Assembly: GCA_021205185.1 (NCBI GenBank)
Contig: JAJPYB010000007.1
Coordinates: 124,001 to 188,000 of the forward strand
Direction: 5' to 3'
DNA: 64,000 nt
Source of the DNA: Ruminococcus sp.
GTDB taxonomy: Bacteria; Bacillota; Clostridia; Oscillospirales; Ruminococcaceae
A model generated the notes under the pieces. That model saw only the letters and a program-made list of their open reading frames with translations, was not told where the DNA came from and searched no databases. The position numbers were made by a program, and so were the translations under genes. Below are positions 16,479 to 24,207 of this stretch, piece by piece. Position 1 is the first letter of the stretch. Each line of letters begins with the position of its first letter.

Positions 16479-18104
16479 ATGAAAATGGCAAAAATTTTGA
16501 AAGCTGTAGCATCAGCTTTCGTAGCAGGCGCACTCGCTGCAACTGCAATGTTCTCAGCTGTTTCAGCGGCAACGCAAACTGCTGACTTAACTATCACAGG
16601 CACAAACGAAAACCACTCTTATGAGGCTTACCAGATTTTCGCTGGTGACCTTGAAGGCTCAACCCTTTCAAACATTGTATGGGGTTCAGGAATTGCTGAC
16701 GGAGACGCTCTTTTAACAGCTCTTGAGTCACAGGTAGACCTCGGCGGCGTTGACTATTCATCAGCTACAAGCGCTGCAGACGTAGCAAAAATACTTGCAG
16801 AAAATGGTTCTGGCCATGATTCAACAGCAGCTCAGGCATTCGCAGACTTTATCAGTGATTATCTTGCAACTTCACCTTCAGCTACAGCAACAGTAGCATC
16901 AGGCAATACCGCAGCAGTATTTGATGACATCGAAGTTGGTTACTATCTTGTAAAGGATGCTGACAACACACTTGACGGTGAAGACGAGGCATACACAAGA
17001 TTTATCATCAAGATTGTTGGCGACGCTAGTGCTGCTGTAAAATCCAGCACACCAACAGTTGATAAGCAGGTTTATGACGACGACGATTCAGCTGGCTGGA
17101 ACGACGTAGCTGACTATGACATCGGCGATGCAGTACCATTTAAGCTAACAGGTACAATGCCTTCAACACTTGGCGACTATGAGACTTATACTTATATCTT
17201 CCACGATACACTGTCAGACGGTCTTACACTAGACTCTACTTCTATCGCAGTAACAATTGACGGAGTTACAATTGATAGCTCAGCTTATACAGTAAAAACT
17301 GGTGAAGATACTTGCGGATGCACATTTGAAGTAGCATTTACTGATATTATTTCTGCAGCAACAAATAATAGCACATCAGTGACTCTTTCAAATTCATCAC
17401 AAGTAATAGTTACCTACAACGCTACACTTAACTCAAATGCAGTTATCGGTCTTAATGGTAACCCGAACGAAGTTTACCTTGAATACTCAAATAACCCGAA
17501 TCAGGGCGGCGAAGGCGACACAGGTAGCACACCTGAAGAATACGCTTTAGTATTTACTTATAAGCTTGACGTAACTAAGGTTGACGGCGACGACAATACA
17601 AAAGTTCTTGAAGGTGCAGAATTCGTTCTTTATGATGAAGCTGGAAATTACGCAATCGTTGACGAAAACGGTAAGGTAACAGGCTGGGCAACAGATATTG
17701 ACAATGCTTCAACACTTACTTCAGACGCAGACGGTAACTTCGTAGTAATCGGTCTTGACGAAGGCACATACTATTTGAAGGAAACAAAGGCTCCTGCAGG
17801 ATACAACCTCCTTTCAAGCCCTATCACAGTAGTTATCAACGCAACAGACGTTCATAATGTAGAATATGACGGAACAAACGCTTCTTCAGAGCTTACAGCT
17901 ATTGAAATTACAGTAAACGGTACTGCAAATAGTGGCGATCCTGATACAGGTACAGTTTCAGCTACAGTAGAAAATAACTCAGGTTCAGTTCTTCCAGAGA
18001 CAGGTGGAATTGGTACAACTATCTTCTACGTTGGCGGCGCTATCATAGTAGCAGGCGCAGTAATTCTCCTTATCGTTAAGAGAAGAATGAAGACAGCTGA
18101 ATAA
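16479..18104 (+). CDS. Major pilin, fimbrial isopeptide-forming family
   Basis: 541 residues: signal peptide (about 1-31, ending AVSAA), an N-terminal pilin domain (YEAYQIFAGDL), a middle domain opening VDKQVYDDDDSAGWNDVADYDIGD, a SpaA/Cna-B domain (KLDVTKVDGDDNTKVLEGAEFVLYD, with YYLKETKAPAGYNLL), and LPETG at 505-509 followed by TM and RRMKTAE. Lys, Asn/Asp and Glu residues of isopeptide-forming domains are in place (VTKVDG, YLKETKAP). The SD is AAAGGAG. It is followed by a strong terminator before the sortase, consistent with far higher expression than the rest of the operon, as expected for the shaft subunit. Confidence 0.92.
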   Translation: MKMAKILKAVASAFVAGALAATAMFSAVSAATQTADLTITGTNENHSYEAYQIFAGDLEGSTLSNIVWGSGIADGDALLTALESQVDLGGVDYSSATSAADVAKILAENGSGHDSTAAQAFADFISDYLATSPSATATVASGNTAAVFDDIEVGYYLVKDADNTLDGEDEAYTRFIIKIVGDASAAVKSSTPTVDKQVYDDDDSAGWNDVADYDIGDAVPFKLTGTMPSTLGDYETYTYIFHDTLSDGLTLDSTSIAVTIDGVTIDSSAYTVKTGEDTCGCTFEVAFTDIISAATNNSTSVTLSNSSQVIVTYNATLNSNAVIGLNGNPNEVYLEYSNNPNQGGEGDTGSTPEEYALVFTYKLDVTKVDGDDNTKVLEGAEFVLYDEAGNYAIVDENGKVTGWATDIDNASTLTSDADGNFVVIGLDEGTYYLKETKAPAGYNLLSSPITVVINATDVHNVEYDGTNASSELTAIEITVNGTANSGDPDTGTVSATVENNSGSVLPETGGIGTTIFYVGGAIIVAGAVILLIVKRRMKTAE

Positions 18105-18215
18105 TTTAAATCACAGGTTTAAATTTGACATTTCCGCAAAAGCGGAGAAATTAAAAATTTAAGATTTGAAGTACGTGCTGGCATATTTTCTATAGCTTCT
18201 TAAGAGACAAATAAA

Positions 18216-18252
18216 TTTATCCGCCCGCCGCTTTTGCGGCGGGAGTGGATAA
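18216..18252 (+). terminator. Strong GC-rich hairpin after the major pilin
   Basis: CCCGCCGC-TTTT-GCGGCGGG with an outer TTTATCC/GGATAAA extension. A smaller hairpin TTTCCGC-AAAA-GCGGAGA lies at 18131-18147. No clean U-run follows, so partial termination or mRNA 3'-end protection are both possible. Confidence 0.6.
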
Positions 18253-18321
18253 ATAAAAAAGCCGGAAAGTACCAAATCCGAACTACAAATACTTTGAAAA
18301 TAATTTTTTCACCTTATGCGT

Positions 18322-18349
18322 CTGCTGAGAATCTGAATATTCTCAGCAG
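18322..18349 (+). promoter_or_regulatory. Perfect 11-bp hairpin just before the sortase SD
   Basis: CTGCTGAGAAT (18322-18332) and ATTCTCAGCAG (18339-18349) with a 6-nt loop, five nt before the SD AGGGAGGG. There is no U-run. It may be a processing or stability element or an operator setting sortase levels. The 262-bp gap holds this, the pilin terminator and no gene. Confidence 0.5.
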
Positions 18350-18366
18350 GCATTAGGGAGGGCTTC

Positions 18367-19299
18367 ATGAGAAAGAAAAAAGGCAGATTATCAACAATTC
18401 TCTTAATTGCCGCCTTACTGGTGGGGCTCTCCGTAATGCTATATCCAACAGTCAGCGACTGGTGGAATTCAAAAACGCAGTCGAGAGCGATTGCTCAATA
18501 CGTCGAGCAGGTAGAAAAGCTTGACGAGGTAGATTACGAAGCAATTTTAGAGCGCGCAAACGAATACAACGAGCAGATAAAACAGCTAAGCTCGCCATTT
18601 ACCGACTATGACGAGGTTGAGGGCTACGAGGATATACTTGACGTCGCAGGAAACGGCGTAATGGGCTACATATCCATTCCGCAGATAAACGTAGAGCTTC
18701 CCATTTATCATGGCACAAGCGAGGGAGTTTTAAACGTAGCGGTCGGACACCTTCAGGGCTCGACCCTGCCGGTTGGCGGCGAGGGAACGCATTCGGTTAT
18801 CTCCGCACACAGAGGCTTGCCGTCGGCGAAGCTATTTACCGACCTTGACGATTTAGTGGTTGGCGACACGTTCACAATCACAGTCTTAAAAGAGGTTTAC
18901 ACATATGAGGTTGAGGAGATAAACATAGTAGAGCCTGACCAGATGGAAAAGCTGCTGTGCGTTGACGGCGAGGATTTAGTAACGTTGATGACTTGTACTC
19001 CTTACGGAGTAAACACGCACAGACTGCTTGTCAGAGCGCACAGAATTGATACAATCTACGATAAAGAAACGAAAACTGCGTCTGTTGACGCAATACAGCT
19101 TGATTCGCTTCTTGTTGTGCCGTTTATTGCGGCTCCGCTTCTGATACTTCTGATAATTTACTGGGTATGGGGCGGAAGAAAAGGCAGGAAGAAAAAATCA
19201 GTTGATAAATTAGCCAGTGACTTTATGCTGACTGACGAAAAGGTAAAGCCGCCTGATGAGGCTTACAAACAGGATGAGGATCACGATACAAAAACGTAA
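18367..19299 (+). CDS. srtC: Class C pilus sortase
   Basis: A 310-residue membrane transpeptidase polymerising pilins. N-terminal TM (about 9-28), coiled stretch (40-75), sortase core, C-terminal TM (about 240-258) and charged tail. Catalytic H148 (SAHRG), C210 (TLMTCTPYG) and R219 (NTHRLLV) are in place. TLxTCTPYGxNxHRLLVRAHR is the class C signature, and the C-terminal TM is also class C-like. The TDYDEVEGY region may be the lid. It works on the LPETG pilin upstream and probably the MPETG adhesin. Confidence 0.95.
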   Translation: MRKKKGRLSTILLIAALLVGLSVMLYPTVSDWWNSKTQSRAIAQYVEQVEKLDEVDYEAILERANEYNEQIKQLSSPFTDYDEVEGYEDILDVAGNGVMGYISIPQINVELPIYHGTSEGVLNVAVGHLQGSTLPVGGEGTHSVISAHRGLPSAKLFTDLDDLVVGDTFTITVLKEVYTYEVEEINIVEPDQMEKLLCVDGEDLVTLMTCTPYGVNTHRLLVRAHRIDTIYDKETKTASVDAIQLDSLLVVPFIAAPLLILLIIYWVWGGRKGRKKKSVDKLASDFMLTDEKVKPPDEAYKQDEDHDTKT

Positions 19300-19311
19300 A
19301 GGAGGGATAAT

Positions 19312-20595
19312 ATGCGAGCAAAGAAATTTAGCTTCGGGGCAATACTATGCTTAATTGGAATGCTTATGCTAATATTGTCGGCTGCATTTATCCCGGCAAG
19401 CTACGCATTCGCAGCAGGCGACTGTTCGATTAACGTTAGCTATTCAGCAAATAGTACGACTCCGCCGCAGACGACATGGAGCGCATATAAAATCGGTTCA
19501 AGAAATCCTTATGGCGGCTTTACGCTTGAAGGAAGCTTCGCCGACACGTCTATTACCCTTGAGGGCTTAACGGCCGAAGCACTTAGCGAGGCTGCATATT
19601 CGCTTGAAACCTATGCAATAGCAAACGGCTTGAAAGCAGATGCAACTGGCACGACAAATACGTCCGGAACGCTGACGCTCAGCGGCTTGGAGGAAGGAAT
19701 ATATCTTCTCTTTTCCGAGGACGTAACGACTGATGATTATATTTACCAGTCGCAGCCGTCGATAGTTGAGGTTGGCGGCTTTGAGGACAAAAACGTAACG
19801 ATAACTCCGAAAACCTCAATAACAACGATAACTCACGAAACCACAACCTATTCGGTTAGAAAAATCTGGACGAATGAAACGTCCGATGCAGCTCGTCCTA
19901 CCTCCTTAAAGGTTGAGCTTTATAAGGACGGCGTTCTTTACGACACGATTACGCTTGACTCGTCGAACGGTTGGTATTACGAGTGGAAGTCTGACGACTC
20001 AGCTGTATGGCGTGTAGCCGAGAAGAATATTCCAACCGACTACACAGTAAGCTACACTTCAAGCGACACGAAGTTTTACATTACAAATACCTATTCGACA
20101 ACTACAACTACTACCGAGCCGACGACTACAACCACGGCGCCGACCACCACAACAACCGTAACCACAACCACCACAACTGATACAACCGAATCTACGACTA
20201 CTACGACTACAAGCTCGAAGCAAACGACAACCACGACTACCGCTTCGACAGTAGCTACAACGACGACCACAGCGCCTCCGAGAGATGAGCTTGAGCGGCT
20301 GATTGATGAGCTTGAGGAGCTCAACGAGTTTGATTATACCGAAGAAAGCTGGGCGGAATTTAAAGAGATTTTAGATCGTGCAAAGCTGATTCTGAGCGGC
20401 GGTGACGCGACGGATGAGGAAATCACAGCAATTTTGCAGGAGCTAAAAACTGCACAGAGTAAGCTTGTTTATAGCTCGCTTCCACAGACCGGACAGCTTT
20501 GGTGGCCCGTTCCTATATTTGCCGGCGGAGGACTTGTAATGATTGCCACAGGAGTAAGGCTAAACAAGAAGAAGGACGGCAAAGATGACGAATAA
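19312..20595 (+). CDS. LPQTG basal pilin with Thr-rich stalk
   Basis: 427 residues: signal peptide (to about 35), an N-terminal pilin-like domain, a Cna-B domain (YSVRKIWTNETSDAARPTSLKVELYKDG family pattern, about 180-260), a 60-residue stalk almost entirely Thr with Pro, Glu and Ser (about 262-322), a helical FIVAR-like three-helix segment (ELERLIDELEELNEFDYTEE onward, about 325-385), and LPQTG at 390-394 with TM and charged tail. The Thr stalk is probably a glycosylated or extended spacer that carries the pilus through the cell wall. The SD is AAAGGAGGG. Its gene overlaps the second sortase gene by 11 nt, as if the two were used together for anchoring. Confidence 0.88.
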   Translation: MRAKKFSFGAILCLIGMLMLILSAAFIPASYAFAAGDCSINVSYSANSTTPPQTTWSAYKIGSRNPYGGFTLEGSFADTSITLEGLTAEALSEAAYSLETYAIANGLKADATGTTNTSGTLTLSGLEEGIYLLFSEDVTTDDYIYQSQPSIVEVGGFEDKNVTITPKTSITTITHETTTYSVRKIWTNETSDAARPTSLKVELYKDGVLYDTITLDSSNGWYYEWKSDDSAVWRVAEKNIPTDYTVSYTSSDTKFYITNTYSTTTTTTEPTTTTTAPTTTTTVTTTTTTDTTESTTTTTTSSKQTTTTTTASTVATTTTTAPPRDELERLIDELEELNEFDYTEESWAEFKEILDRAKLILSGGDATDEEITAILQELKTAQSKLVYSSLPQTGQLWWPVPIFAGGGLVMIATGVRLNKKKDGKDDE

Positions 20596-21196
20596 GCTAG
20601 GAAAATGTTTTATACTTGTAGGGGCAGTGCTGCTTATAGCAGCCTTGTCCCTTGTTTTGTTCAATAAATATCAATCCGATTCAGCTTACGATAAAGCACA
20701 GTCGATACTGTCTGAGCTTCAGGAAAAAATGCCGAGCGAAACGATTGATAGCACCGATTCCAAAGCTTTAGAGCAAATTGAGCTGGAGCAGGGTTACGTT
20801 CCAACAATTGAGGTTGACGGAAACGAGTATTTGGGAGTTATATACATTCCTTCGATTGACACAGAGCTTCCTGTAATCAAGGACTGGAGCAACGACAATC
20901 TTGACATAGCGCCTTGCCGTTATTACGGAAGCGTTGCGGAGAACAATCTGATTATTGCGGCGCACAACTATGCGACCTATTTCGACAAGGTTGAAAATCT
21001 TGTTCCTGGCGACATAGTAATTTTCGTTACCGCCGACGGAATTAAGTACGAATACGAGGTTTCAACTACCGAGCTTATCGGCGGCGGAAATCCAGCACGA
21101 ATGAAAAGCGATTTTGATTCGTGGGATTTAACGCTTTTCACCTGTACGTGGAGCGGAAGATCCCGTGTGACAATCCGTTGCGTTTTGAGAGGGTAG
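20585..21196 (+). CDS. Second sortase of the locus, probable wall-anchoring type
   Basis: A 203-residue sortase with one N-terminal TM (about 8-27) and no C-terminal TM. Catalytic H127 (AAHNYATYF), C187 (TLFTCTWSG) and R194 (SRVTIRC). The compact size and TCTWSGxSR motif differ from the class C enzyme upstream and fit class D/B-like anchoring sortases; the exact class is not settled here. Its 11-nt overlap with the LPQTG gene suggests it attaches that basal subunit to peptidoglycan. An intrinsic terminator follows at 21214. Confidence 0.9.
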   Translation: MTNKLGKCFILVGAVLLIAALSLVLFNKYQSDSAYDKAQSILSELQEKMPSETIDSTDSKALEQIELEQGYVPTIEVDGNEYLGVIYIPSIDTELPVIKDWSNDNLDIAPCRYYGSVAENNLIIAAHNYATYFDKVENLVPGDIVIFVTADGIKYEYEVSTTELIGGGNPARMKSDFDSWDLTLFTCTWSGRSRVTIRCVLRG

Positions 21197-21213
21197 AAAA
21201 AATTTGTTTATAA

Positions 21214-21246
21214 AAAAGCGACAGACTTTAGTCTGCCGCTTTTATT
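21214..21246 (+). terminator. Pilus operon terminator
   Basis: AAAGCG-A-CAGAC / GTCTG-C-CGCTTT around TTTA, then TTATTTT. Convergent with metH. Confidence 0.8.
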
Positions 21247-21260
21247 TTGCCATTTAAATA

Positions 21261-23615
21261 TTATTCACTAAAAATTTTCTTTGCAAGATCCGCTGATTCC
21301 TTAGCGTCCTTTGTGTAGTAATCTGCGCCTATCTTTTTGGCGTATTCGGGAGTTAAAACTGCGCCGCCAACCCAGACTATCGTGTCTGGCTTTTTAGCTT
21401 TGAGAAGCTTTATCGTTTCCTCCATTGCGCCGAGCGTCGTCGTCATTAAGGCTGAAAGTCCAACAAGCTTTATGTTTTCCTTTATCGCCGTTTCGACAAC
21501 CACCTCAGGCGGCACGTCCTTTCCAAGATCAATTACGTCAAAGCCGTAGTTTTGCAAAATTACCTTTACGATATTTTTTCCAATGTCGTGAACGTCGCCC
21601 TTTACGGTGGCGATTATAATTCTGCCCTTTGAAACGCTTTCCTGCTGAGTTTTTGAAAGCTCGTTTTTGATTACTTCAAAGCAAGCCTGTGCGCCGGACG
21701 CCGCAAGAATAAGCTGCGGAAGGAATATTTTTCCCTTTTCAAAATCATCTCCAGCCTTGTCAAGAATAGGTATAAGCTCGCCGTTTACAATTTCAAGCGG
21801 TTCTTTTGTCAAAATGAGGTTTTGCGTTATCTGCTTCGCTTCGCTTTTAAGTCCGTTTGAAACGGCGTAGGAAAGAGTAATCTCGCCGTCTTTAGGCTTT
21901 GAAGCGGCCTTGCTATCGCCCGAATAAGCGGCAATAAACTCCGTAGAATTTTTGTCATATCCTTTTAGTAGCTTAAACGCTCTTACCGCTCCGCTCATTC
22001 CTTCAATGTTCGGGTTTATAATTGGAAGATCCAGTCCATAGGTTAAAGCCATAGTCAAAAAGTTCTGATTTACAAGCGGGCGGTTTGGAAGTCCAAAGCT
22101 TATATTTGAAACGCCGAGTACAGTTTTAAGTCCAAGCTCGTTGTGAACTCGTCCAAGCGCCTCAAGCGTTTGCATAACCCCCTCCTGCTCAGCTGAAGCT
22201 GTAAGCGTCAGGCAGTCGATGTATACGTCCTTGTCTGGAATCCCAATCTCCCTTGCCCGATTTAAAATCCTCTTTGCGATTTCAAATCTCTCGTCTGCGC
22301 TTTTTGGTATTCCGTTTTCATCAAGCGCTAAGCCAACTACCGCCGCCGAATATTTCTTAACAATCGGCAAAACCGTGCTTAAAGACTTTTCCTCGCCGTT
22401 TACAGAGTTTACTATCGCCTTGCCGTTGTAAATGCGAAGTGCAGCTTCCAGCACCTCAGGGTTTGTAGAATCTATCTGCAATGGCAGGTCGGTGATGCCT
22501 TGAATTGCCTTGACAACCCGCACCATCATTTCCTTTTCGTCAACTCCTGGAAGTCCGACGTTTACGTCTAAAATATCAGCTCCTGCGTCTGCCTGCTCTA
22601 TCGCCTGAGCGAGTATGTAGTCTACGTCATTTGCAAGAAGAGCTTCCTTAAAACGCTTTTTGCCGGTAGGGTTTATTCTCTCTCCAATAATTCTGGGGCA
22701 GGAGATAACCACCGTTTTGGAATTTGAACAAACGGCGCTTACCTGTTCAGGCGTATTTTTCTGGTAGCGTTCCTTTTCAAAACGCTTTTTCAAAAGAGAA
22801 ATGTATTCAGGCTTAGTGCCGCAGCAGCCGCCGACGATTTTTGCGCCAAGCGGAATAGTCTCAGCCATTTGCTCGGCGAACGTTTTTGCGTCTGTTGAAT
22901 AAAGTCCGGTAACGGGGTCCGGAAGCCCTGCGTTTGGTTTTACAATAATCGGAAGCGAGCAGTATTTTGAAAATTCTTTGATAACGTCGATAAGCTCGTC
23001 TGGCCCTCTTGAGCAGTTAAGTCCAAGTGCGGAAACTCCCAGTCCTTCAAGCGTAGTTATCATTGAAATCGGGTCGCAGCCTGTAAAGGTTCTGCCGCTT
23101 TCCTCAAATGTCATAGAGCAGAGTATCGGCTTGTCGGAATTTTCTCGTGCCGCTAATACTCCAGCCTTTAGCTCATATAGGTCAGTTTGCGTTTCAAGGA
23201 AAATAACGTCCGCTAAGTCGGCGCAGACAATCTGCTCCTTGTAGTATTCGTAAGCCTCCTCAAACGTCATAGTGCCGTTTGGTTCGCAAAGCTTTCCGAC
23301 AGGTGATAAATCAAGAGCTACCAGAGCCTTATCTCCCGCACATTCCTTTGCAATTTCCAAGGCTTTGGGAATTATATCGCAGGGCTTGTACCCTGAGCCT
23401 GCAAGCTTGTACGAATTACAGCCGAATGTGTTGGCCGTTACTATGTCGCTTCCAGCTTCAACATAAGACGAAATTACCGTCTTTATCATTTCAGGATTTT
23501 TGACATTCAGCAAAACCGGGTTCTCACCAGGTTCCATACCCAGTCGCTGAAGCTCAGTTCCAAAGCCGCCGTCCAAAAATATAAAATCCTTTTCAAGTAG
23601 TGTTTTAAAATCCAT
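21261..23615 (-). CDS. metH: Cobalamin-dependent methionine synthase without activation domain
   Basis: 784 residues moving a methyl group from methyl-tetrahydrofolate to homocysteine. Homocysteine domain about 1-290 with zinc cysteines in LGLNCSRGPDE and GGCCGTKPEY. Pterin domain about 310-570 (IIGERINPTGKKRFKEAL, ADILDVNVGLPG). Cobalamin domain about 580-784 with DVHDIGKNI, the DxHxxG cobalt-His motif. The roughly 350-residue C-terminal SAM activation domain of E. coli MetH is absent. A separate activation-domain gene overlaps the start of metH by 11 nt, so the two make a split MetH. MetF is 12 kb away. Confidence 0.95.
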   Translation of the reverse strand: MDFKTLLEKDFIFLDGGFGTELQRLGMEPGENPVLLNVKNPEMIKTVISSYVEAGSDIVTANTFGCNSYKLAGSGYKPCDIIPKALEIAKECAGDKALVALDLSPVGKLCEPNGTMTFEEAYEYYKEQIVCADLADVIFLETQTDLYELKAGVLAARENSDKPILCSMTFEESGRTFTGCDPISMITTLEGLGVSALGLNCSRGPDELIDVIKEFSKYCSLPIIVKPNAGLPDPVTGLYSTDAKTFAEQMAETIPLGAKIVGGCCGTKPEYISLLKKRFEKERYQKNTPEQVSAVCSNSKTVVISCPRIIGERINPTGKKRFKEALLANDVDYILAQAIEQADAGADILDVNVGLPGVDEKEMMVRVVKAIQGITDLPLQIDSTNPEVLEAALRIYNGKAIVNSVNGEEKSLSTVLPIVKKYSAAVVGLALDENGIPKSADERFEIAKRILNRAREIGIPDKDVYIDCLTLTASAEQEGVMQTLEALGRVHNELGLKTVLGVSNISFGLPNRPLVNQNFLTMALTYGLDLPIINPNIEGMSGAVRAFKLLKGYDKNSTEFIAAYSGDSKAASKPKDGEITLSYAVSNGLKSEAKQITQNLILTKEPLEIVNGELIPILDKAGDDFEKGKIFLPQLILAASGAQACFEVIKNELSKTQQESVSKGRIIIATVKGDVHDIGKNIVKVILQNYGFDVIDLGKDVPPEVVVETAIKENIKLVGLSALMTTTLGAMEETIKLLKAKKPDTIVWVGGAVLTPEYAKKIGADYYTKDAKESADLAKKIFSE

Positions 23616-24207
23616 AATCCTTTATCCCCATTACTGCCGTTACTGATTTCCGTGGAATCATAATAAGCGTGTCAGTCATACATATTCCGATTTCCTTCGT
23701 AGCGTCAACCGCCTTTAAAAACTCGCCCTGACTTTCAAGCGGCAAATCTCCGTAGCCGCAGGAAAAACGAGTTGTAAGTGTGACGTTTCCTAAAGCGTTT
23801 GCAATTTCCTTTTCCGTCTGGTCGCAAACCTGCTCGATAAGAGCTGACGCTAAATTGTCAGCAATAAAGCCGCTTGTTATATCCGCCGCTTCAAGCTGCC
23901 TTATAAGCGTATCAACTCCAACGCCGAGCGTCGCCGCAAAAATTCCTGCGTGGCGGCAGCCGCCGAGTAGCTTTTTTATATTTTGACCTTTAAGAAAAAG
24001 GGAACTGCCTTTAAGCTTAACGCCATCGTCTGTAAAGTCTTCTGCTTCAAAAACTCTGTAAACCATTTTAGGCTTTGCCACTTTTAGAAGCTTCTTTTCA
24101 CACTCCAGTGTTATAGCTATAAAGCTGTCCGGCGGAGTAGAACTGCGAAATCCCATATATCGGTACGCTTCACGCTTGTTTATTTCATTGATTCCTGAAA
24201 GATTCAT
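23605..24207 (-). CDS. Free-standing MetH activation-domain protein
   Basis: 200 residues matching the MetH reactivation domain in shortened clostridial form: RFSCGYGDLPLESQ contains the YGDxPL loop, and the C-terminus is PRKSVTAVMGIKDYG (the SVTA-GI motif). It would bind SAM and help re-methylate oxidised cob(II)alamin on the partner MetH encoded just downstream. It starts one nt after the ppk stop (TAAATG) and overlaps metH by 11 nt, so ppk, this gene and metH are translationally coupled. Confidence 0.88.
   Translation of the reverse strand: MNLSGINEINKREAYRYMGFRSSTPPDSFIAITLECEKKLLKVAKPKMVYRVFEAEDFTDDGVKLKGSSLFLKGQNIKKLLGGCRHAGIFAATLGVGVDTLIRQLEAADITSGFIADNLASALIEQVCDQTEKEIANALGNVTLTTRFSCGYGDLPLESQGEFLKAVDATKEIGICMTDTLIMIPRKSVTAVMGIKDYGF

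Noticed and set aside
20092..20280. ACN repeat tract as a possible CRISPR or minisatellite
   Set aside because: Irregular Thr codons in frame within a coding stalk; no spacers or fixed unit.
20091..20324. Minus-strand Val/Ser-rich reading frame
   Set aside because: It is the reverse complement of the Thr-codon repeat (ACN runs) in the LPQTG pilin stalk; no SD and no plausible protein composition.
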